Positions 6,549-10,718 of a stretch of 10,718 nt of DNA are shown one piece after another. The stretch's first letter is position 1. Each line of letters starts with the position of its first letter. The stretch is from Methanomassiliicoccales archaeon (lineage in GTDB: Archaea > Thermoplasmatota > Thermoplasmata > Methanomassiliicoccales > UBA472), in assembly GCA_028679935.1 (NCBI GenBank), contig JAJRAL010000018.1:1-10718 (forward strand), given 5' to 3'. Below the pieces are notes generated by a model. That model was given only the letters and a program-made list of their open reading frames with translations. It was not told where the DNA came from and searched no databases. A program made the translations under genes and the position numbers.

Positions 6549-7232
6549 GTGCGCAGGATACCCTTCGACTGCGGCTCTCTGGACACGCTCCTGGAGGGAG
6601 GCGTGGAATCGAGCTGCGTGACGCTCCTCTACGGAGAGGCGGGCACGGGCAAGACGAACCTCTGCCTGGTGCTAGCGCGCAACGTCGCGCTTCAAGGCAA
6701 GAAGGTCGTCTACCTCGACACCGAGGGCGTTTCGCTCGACCGCTTCAGGCAGATCTGCGGCGAGAGCTTCGACAAGGTGCTGAAGTCCGTCCTGTTCTTT
6801 GAGGCGAACAGCTTCGACGAGCAGGAGAAGATGGTGGACAAGGCGATCAAGCTCGCCGAGGGGAACGCCGAGGTCGACATGATCATCGTCGACTCGATCA
6901 CGATGTTCTACAGACTCACGAGCCAGCAGGAGGACAGGTCGGAGCGGCGCTCGCTCACGTCGCAGAGCATCAAGCTGCACGGTGTGTCGAGGAGGCGCGA
7001 CATTCCCGTCGTCCTCACTTCGCAGGTCTACACCGACGTGGAGCGCGGGACGTTCGAATCGCTCGGGGGACGCCCGCTGCAGCACAATGCGAAGACGATC
7101 ATCCGGCTGGACAGGGTCGCGCCGGGGCGAAGGCGAGCGGTCATCATCAAGCACAGGAACATCGCAGAGGAGGCGAGCGCGGAGTTCAGATTGTCGAGCG
7201 CTGGTATCGACTGCGAGAGCAGGAAGGGATGA
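6549..7232 (+). CDS. radB: DNA repair and recombination protein RadB (RecA/RadA paralogue)
   Basis: This 227-residue protein matches euryarchaeal RadB, the short RadA paralogue that lacks the N-terminal helix-hairpin-helix DNA-binding domain. RadB binds DNA and RadA and acts as an accessory factor in homologous recombination. Visible motifs are the IPFDCGSLDTLLEGGVE entry at residues 4-20, Walker A GEAGTGKT at 29-36, VVYLDTEG at 53-60, Walker B MIIVDS at 111-116 and the IPVVLTSQVY segment at 152-161 typical of RadA/RadB cores. The C-terminus is rich in Arg and Lys. The start is GTG at 6549, supported by GAGG at 6541-6544; with it the protein begins exactly where RadB proteins usually begin. 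It is divergent from the helicase gene and followed after 3 bases by a membrane-protein gene. Confidence 0.95.
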   Translation: MRRIPFDCGSLDTLLEGGVESSCVTLLYGEAGTGKTNLCLVLARNVALQGKKVVYLDTEGVSLDRFRQICGESFDKVLKSVLFFEANSFDEQEKMVDKAIKLAEGNAEVDMIIVDSITMFYRLTSQQEDRSERRSLTSQSIKLHGVSRRRDIPVVLTSQVYTDVERGTFESLGGRPLQHNAKTIIRLDRVAPGRRRAVIIKHRNIAEEASAEFRLSSAGIDCESRKG

Positions 7233-7235
7233 GGA

Positions 7236-7907
7236 ATGGCGGGCTCGAAGAGCGGCACGGAGTACGTGTTCGAGCACATATTCAAGAACAAGAGCCAGGC
7301 GGAGGTCTATCAGGGGGTCCTCGACTGGCTGAAGGGAGAGAATGGGGCGGCGACCAGCTCCGACGGCACCAGCACGATCATCGCCATCATGGGCAGCAGG
7401 AGGATATTCGGCTCCGAGCATCCGTATTCGCTGAAGAACATGATATTCGTCATCGCCCCGACCGCGGAAGGGGTCGTGGTGACGGCGACGATGACCCACG
7501 GACGCACCGCCTACGATAGCCAGTCCAAGCGGAGAAGGGTGAAGGCCGGATGGGGATACCTCGCGGAGCACCTCTGGGCCTCGATCGAAGGGGGCGAGCT
7601 GGCGAAGAAGGTGCAGCGCCCGATCGCCCAGCAGAAGGCGGAGCTGCAGAACACGGAGCGGCGGGTGAAGAGGAAGATCGCCCTGTGGTCGGTCGTCGAG
7701 ATCCTCCTCATCGTCGGGGAGTTCTTCCTTGGCGGAGACGTCCACGGCGACGTGGTGAGCGACATCGTCGGGATCGCATGGCTCGCCATTCTTGTCATGT
7801 TTTTCGTCCTGCTCCTGCCGCTGGCGATCTGGCTCGGGATCCTGACGAACGTGCGGTACGCGCTCAAGCGCATCGAATGGAGAGAAGGCCTCGGGCTGAA
7901 ATACTGA
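7236..7907 (+). CDS. Uncharacterised protein: soluble N-terminal domain, basic amphipathic linker and two C-terminal membrane helices
   Basis: I do not recognise this 223-residue protein. Residues about 1-95 look like a small alpha/beta domain: an amphipathic helix (YVFEHIFKNKSQAEVYQGVLDWLK) is followed by strands STIIAIMGSRRIFG, NMIFVIAPT and GVVVTATMTHG. Residues about 97-147 form a very basic, probably helical stretch with a possible short coiled coil near 120-147. Two membrane helices follow at about 148-166 and 178-204, joined by a short acidic loop (GGDVHGDVVSD), and a short tail contains RYALKRIEW. The soluble domain and both ends are probably cytoplasmic. The ATG at 7236 lies 3 bases after the radB stop, with GGAAGGGATGAGG just upstream, so it is very likely cotranscribed and translationally coupled with radB. 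Whether that means a functional link to recombination is unknown. Its stop is 3 bases from the convergent GGPP synthase stop. Confidence 0.8.
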   Translation: MAGSKSGTEYVFEHIFKNKSQAEVYQGVLDWLKGENGAATSSDGTSTIIAIMGSRRIFGSEHPYSLKNMIFVIAPTAEGVVVTATMTHGRTAYDSQSKRRRVKAGWGYLAEHLWASIEGGELAKKVQRPIAQQKAELQNTERRVKRKIALWSVVEILLIVGEFFLGGDVHGDVVSDIVGIAWLAILVMFFVLLLPLAIWLGILTNVRYALKRIEWREGLGLKY

Positions 7908-7910
7908 GGC

Positions 7911-8903
7911 TCAGCTGCTCCGTCCCACCGCGAAATCGACCAGCTCGCTCAGGAACTGCTTGTCCTTCGAATCCTTCAGGCTCCGCAGCCTGCGCTTGGC
8001 CTTCTCGGCGTAGTCGAGCGCGATGTTCGTAGCGTGCTCGATGCTGCCGGTCTTGCGGAACAGCTCGACGCACGCCTTCACCTGCGCCTCCGTCGCCTTC
8101 TCGTTGCCGAACGCCTTCAGGGCGGCAGCGTTCTTCTTCCTGCCGGCGGCTCCGAGCTTCTCCAGCGCGTGGACGGCGATGAGCGTTCTCTTGCCGTTTC
8201 GGATATCGCTGCCGACCGGTTTGCCGAGCACCCTCTCGTCGGCGGTCAGCCCGAGCACGTCGTCCCAGATCTGGAAGCCGATGCCGAGCAACCTCGCATA
8301 CTCGCCCATGTCCTTGATCTGCTTCTCGCTGCCCCCGGCGATGATCGCGCCGCCCTGCGCGGCGCAGGCGAAGAGCACGGCCGTCTTCTTCTCGACCATC
8401 TCCATGTACTCGTCGACGCCGACGTCGGTCCGGCTCTCGAAGTCGATGTCCATCTGCTGGCCCTCGGCCACCAGGTAGACCGTCTCCGAGGTGATCTGGT
8501 AGAGCCTCCTCAGTCGGTCGTCCGGCACGTCCGTCTTCGCGATCGTTCCGAATGCCACGGCGAAGAGCGCGTCCCCGGCGATGATCGCCGTCGGGACGTC
8601 GAAAAGAACGTGCACCGCGGGCCGTCCCCTCCTCGTCTCGTCCTCGTCCATGACGTCGTCGTGGACCAAAGTGAAGTTATGGATGATCTCCAGGGCGCAG
8701 CCGAACGGCATCGCCTTCTTGCCCTTGCCCCCCACCGCGTCGGCGGCAGCGACCGCCATCACCGGCCTCAGCCTCTTGCCGCCGGCCTCGGGGTAGTGCC
8801 ACATCGCCTTCCTGAGCTTGTCGTACACTCCGACGTCCAGGTAGCCCATCAGCGGTCCGTCGATCTCCCTAGCCCGTCTGTAGATCTCCTTGGCGACGTC
8901 CAA
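7911..8903 (-). CDS. Geranylgeranyl diphosphate synthase (trans-polyprenyl synthase)
   Basis: This 330-residue protein makes C20 geranylgeranyl diphosphate from DMAPP and IPP, the precursor of archaeal ether-lipid chains. It carries GGKRLRP at residues 41-47 (IPP binding), the first aspartate-rich motif DDVMDED at 82-88 followed by RRGRP, a second motif DDVLG at 214-218, and KPVGSDIRNGKRT at 228-240. Phe77 stands five residues before the first motif, a position known to limit product length, which suits a C20 product. The second motif is DDxxG where the family consensus is DDxxD. The start is TTG at 8903, 4 bases after the IDI-2 stop. No ATG or GTG is available in frame near it, and purine-rich AGAGAG lies upstream. 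It is the last gene of the isoprenoid operon. Confidence 0.93.
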   Translation of the reverse strand: MDVAKEIYRRAREIDGPLMGYLDVGVYDKLRKAMWHYPEAGGKRLRPVMAVAAADAVGGKGKKAMPFGCALEIIHNFTLVHDDVMDEDETRRGRPAVHVLFDVPTAIIAGDALFAVAFGTIAKTDVPDDRLRRLYQITSETVYLVAEGQQMDIDFESRTDVGVDEYMEMVEKKTAVLFACAAQGGAIIAGGSEKQIKDMGEYARLLGIGFQIWDDVLGLTADERVLGKPVGSDIRNGKRTLIAVHALEKLGAAGRKKNAAALKAFGNEKATEAQVKACVELFRKTGSIEHATNIALDYAEKAKRRLRSLKDSKDKQFLSELVDFAVGRSS

Positions 8904-8907
8904 TCTA

Positions 8908-9966
8908 TCACTCTCTGATCTGTTCGACCCAATCTCTGACCTCGCCGGTCAGGATGAACCTCTTGCCCCTGAGCTCGTCGACCGTCTTGGCCCCGGTCAG
9001 GAACATTGCCACCTTGAACTCGAGCGCTAGCATCTCCAGCCTGGCCTTCACCGCCTTGCTGGAGACGAGCGCCTCGCTGAGGATCGTCCTCGCCACGCCG
9101 CCGCAGGACGCGCCCAGAGCGATGCCTTTCGCGACGTCGAGGCCGGAATGGATGCCGCCGGACGCGATGACAGGGATGCCGACGTTCGCCCAGATCGTCG
9201 AGACGGGGGCGGGGATGCCCCAGGAACGATACGTCTTGCCGATCGAGGCGAAGCGCTCCTCGCCCTTCCTCTGCGCGCGGAACATCTCGACCGCCGAGAA
9301 GCTCGTGCCCCCTAGTCCGGAGACGTCTATGCCCCTCACGCCGATGCCCCGTAGCCTCAGCGCCACGTCTCGCGAGACGCCGGCGCCGGTCTCCTTCACG
9401 AGGACGGGGAACTCGGAGCAGAGGGAGCGTATCGCCTCGAGGCAGCCCTTCGCATTTGTGTCGCCCTCCGGCTGCGCCACCTCCTGCAGGAAGTTCATGT
9501 GGACCGCCACGAGGTGACCGTCGATCATGTCGATCGCCTGGCGGATATCATCCTTGCCGAGCGCCTTCTTCTTGCCCTGGCGCACGAGCTGAGGCGCCCC
9601 TATGTTGGCGATCCTGAGCGGCACGTCGTAATCTTTCACGACCGAATACGTCGAGGATTCGCCCTTCTCCAGGCCCGCCCTCTGGCTTCCCACCCCCATG
9701 CCTATCTGCAGCTCGGCGCACGCCTCGGCGATGTTCCTGTTGATCGTCCTCGCCTTCTGGTAGCCGCCGGTGATCGCGGTCACGATGAGCGGCATCGCGA
9801 GCTTCCGGCCGAAGAGCGACGTCGAGGTGTCGACCTCCTCCAGGTCCACCTCCGGCAGCGAGCAGTGCACCAGCCGGACCTCGTTCCAGTAGTTCTTCCC
9901 GCTGGAGACGTCCTCCTCGAGCGTCACGTCCACGTGCTCTGATTTCCTCCTCTCTATGCGGTTCAA
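8908..9966 (-). CDS. fni: Isopentenyl-diphosphate delta-isomerase type 2 (FMN-dependent)
   Basis: This 352-residue TIM-barrel flavoenzyme interconverts IPP and DMAPP using reduced FMN and Mg2+. Family landmarks appear in order: RKSEH at residues 7-11, AITGGY at 64-69, GSQRA at 93-97, N121 in IANIGA, the HMNFLQE block at 156-162 (H156, N158, Q161 and E162 for substrate and metal), VKETGAG at 190-196 (K191 near the flavin), SGLGGTS at 216-222 and the FMN-phosphate loop ASGGIHSGLDVAKGIALGA at 268-286. Length is normal for archaeal members. The start is TTG at 9966, 3 bases after the IPK stop; it places the RxxSEH block where the family has it, and no in-frame ATG lies upstream before the IPK stop. 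It is 4 bases from the GGPP synthase start. Confidence 0.96.
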   Translation of the reverse strand: MNRIERRKSEHVDVTLEEDVSSGKNYWNEVRLVHCSLPEVDLEEVDTSTSLFGRKLAMPLIVTAITGGYQKARTINRNIAEACAELQIGMGVGSQRAGLEKGESSTYSVVKDYDVPLRIANIGAPQLVRQGKKKALGKDDIRQAIDMIDGHLVAVHMNFLQEVAQPEGDTNAKGCLEAIRSLCSEFPVLVKETGAGVSRDVALRLRGIGVRGIDVSGLGGTSFSAVEMFRAQRKGEERFASIGKTYRSWGIPAPVSTIWANVGIPVIASGGIHSGLDVAKGIALGASCGGVARTILSEALVSSKAVKARLEMLALEFKVAMFLTGAKTVDELRGKRFILTGEVRDWVEQIRE

Positions 9967-9969
9967 TTC

Positions 9970-10718
9970 TCACACCCCGACCACTCTGGTGCCGACGGGC
10001 CTCTTGCCCTCCAGCGCCGCCCTGAGACGGCCCTTCTCCAGGCCGTTGATGACCATGACGTCCGTCCCTCCCTTGGCGATCCCGACCATGTTGCTGAGCT
10101 TGCCGTGCATGCCACCGGTCACGTCGACGTAGCTGGTATCTTTGCTCAGCTTCCTCAGATAAGTGGAATCGACCTGGCGCAGCAGCTTCGCCTTCGGGTC
10201 GGACTTCGGGTCCGCGGTGTACACCCCGTCAACGTCGGCGCAGAAGATCACCCGCTCCGGTGCGAATTCCTTTGCCAGCATCCGGATGATCTGGTCGCCG
10301 GAGCAGATGCTGAAGCCCTTGACGTCGTCGAGCACCACGTCGCCGAACGTCACCGGCACCGCCCCTAGCTCGGTGTAATCGCGGAACAACTTCACATCCA
10401 GGGTATTGAGCACCCCGGCCCTCATCCTCGCGCAGGCGGCTGGTGGTATCGAAACGGCGGGCAGGAGGGCGTCGGCCAGCTCCTTGATGACCTTCATGTC
10501 CAGATCGCGGACGTCCTGCATCACCCTCGCCAGGGCGGGGATCTGCTTCTCGTTCCTTCGTCCCTCATGCAAAGCATGCTTCGCCGCGAGCAAATGACCG
10601 AAGGAGCCGGCCCCGTGCACGATCATGACCCTCTCGCCCGAGTCGGCGATCTCACCGGCGAGGCGCCTCGTGACCTCGCGCCGGAAGCTGCGGTAACGGT
10701 CCTTGCGCGTTATCACAC
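9970..10718 (-). CDS. Isopentenyl phosphate kinase, N-terminus outside the window
   Basis: This amino-acid-kinase-fold enzyme phosphorylates isopentenyl phosphate to IPP, the last step of the archaeal alternative mevalonate routes. The visible 248 residues include HGAGSFGH at 34-41 (the last His is the catalytic, substrate-binding residue of the family), VTFGDVVLDD at 122-131, SGDQI at 139-143, ADVDGVYTADP at 160-170 and VTGGMHGKL at 199-207. The protein ends GTRVVGV. The frame is open at the window edge: the first visible residues VITRKDRYRSF correspond to the segment following the N-terminal KxGGS phosphate loop, so roughly ten residues are missing and the GTG at 10716 is an internal valine codon. 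It heads the visible part of an operon with IDI-2 and GGPP synthase; further genes may lie upstream. Confidence 0.95.
   Translation of the reverse strand, partial: VITRKDRYRSFRREVTRRLAGEIADSGERVMIVHGAGSFGHLLAAKHALHEGRRNEKQIPALARVMQDVRDLDMKVIKELADALLPAVSIPPAACARMRAGVLNTLDVKLFRDYTELGAVPVTFGDVVLDDVKGFSICSGDQIIRMLAKEFAPERVIFCADVDGVYTADPKSDPKAKLLRQVDSTYLRKLSKDTSYVDVTGGMHGKLSNMVGIAKGGTDVMVINGLEKGRLRAALEGKRPVGTRVVGV

Noticed and set aside
6672..7745. Minus-strand open frame (357 codons) opposite radB and the next gene
   Set aside because: It spans two well-supported plus-strand genes; the translation is Arg/Asp/Leu/Val-rich without motifs.
8034..8918. Long plus-strand open frame (294 codons) opposite GGPP synthase
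   Set aside because: It is antisense to a gene with all the prenyl-synthase motifs. Its translation is rich in Arg, Asp, Leu and Val with no recognisable motif, as expected from a shadow frame.
1..10718. CRISPR array, insertion sequence or transposase
   Set aside because: I saw no regularly spaced direct repeats, terminal inverted repeats or transposase/integrase motifs (DDE, HUH, tyrosine recombinase) on either strand.

Overview
The window looks like a chromosomal segment of a moderately GC-rich euryarchaeon. The evidence is a RadB recombinase, a stand-alone Bud32 kinase, an XPD-type Fe-S helicase, and the archaeal isoprenoid set of isopentenyl phosphate kinase, type 2 IPP isomerase and GGPP synthase. 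RadB points to Euryarchaeota in the broad sense. The GC content and gene set would fit a member of Thermoplasmatota (for example a Methanomassiliicoccales-like lineage), but that placement is inference.

Layout, left to right. (1) Positions 1-2289 hold a plus-strand run of unrecognised genes: the C-terminal part of a polytopic membrane protein, a small two-helix membrane protein with a beta-rich, PH-like tail, and a decayed gene broken by three apparent frameshifts. Codon use here is more mixed than to the right, and the block stops 6 bases from the 3' end of a tRNA-Pro(TGG) gene (2296-2373, minus). (2) Positions 2456-6443 are a minus-strand cluster read in the order XPD-like helicase, Bud32, XTP/dITP pyrophosphatase (RdgB/HAM1), NAD-dependent sugar-nucleotide epimerase. 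The last three are linked by start/stop overlaps of 4 and 1 bases. (3) A gap of about 105 bp (6444-6548) separates the helicase from the divergent plus-strand pair radB and a two-helix membrane protein, which are 3 bases apart. (4) Positions 7911-10718 are a minus-strand isoprenoid operon read IPK (5' end outside the window), IDI-2, GGPP synthase, with 3-4 base gaps and TTG starts for the last two.

How the genes work together. Region 4 converts isopentenyl phosphate to IPP, isomerises it to DMAPP and condenses the two to C20 GGPP for archaeal ether lipids. Region 2 mixes genome maintenance (helicase, nucleotide-pool sanitation), tRNA t6A modification (Bud32 of KEOPS) and nucleotide-sugar metabolism. 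RadB adds recombinational repair across the divergent gap.

I see no CRISPR array, transposase, integrase, toxin-antitoxin pair or recognisable defence system. The least explained part is the left 2.3 kb. The genes from 2456 rightward are conserved archaeal housekeeping families, apart from the unrecognised membrane protein after radB.
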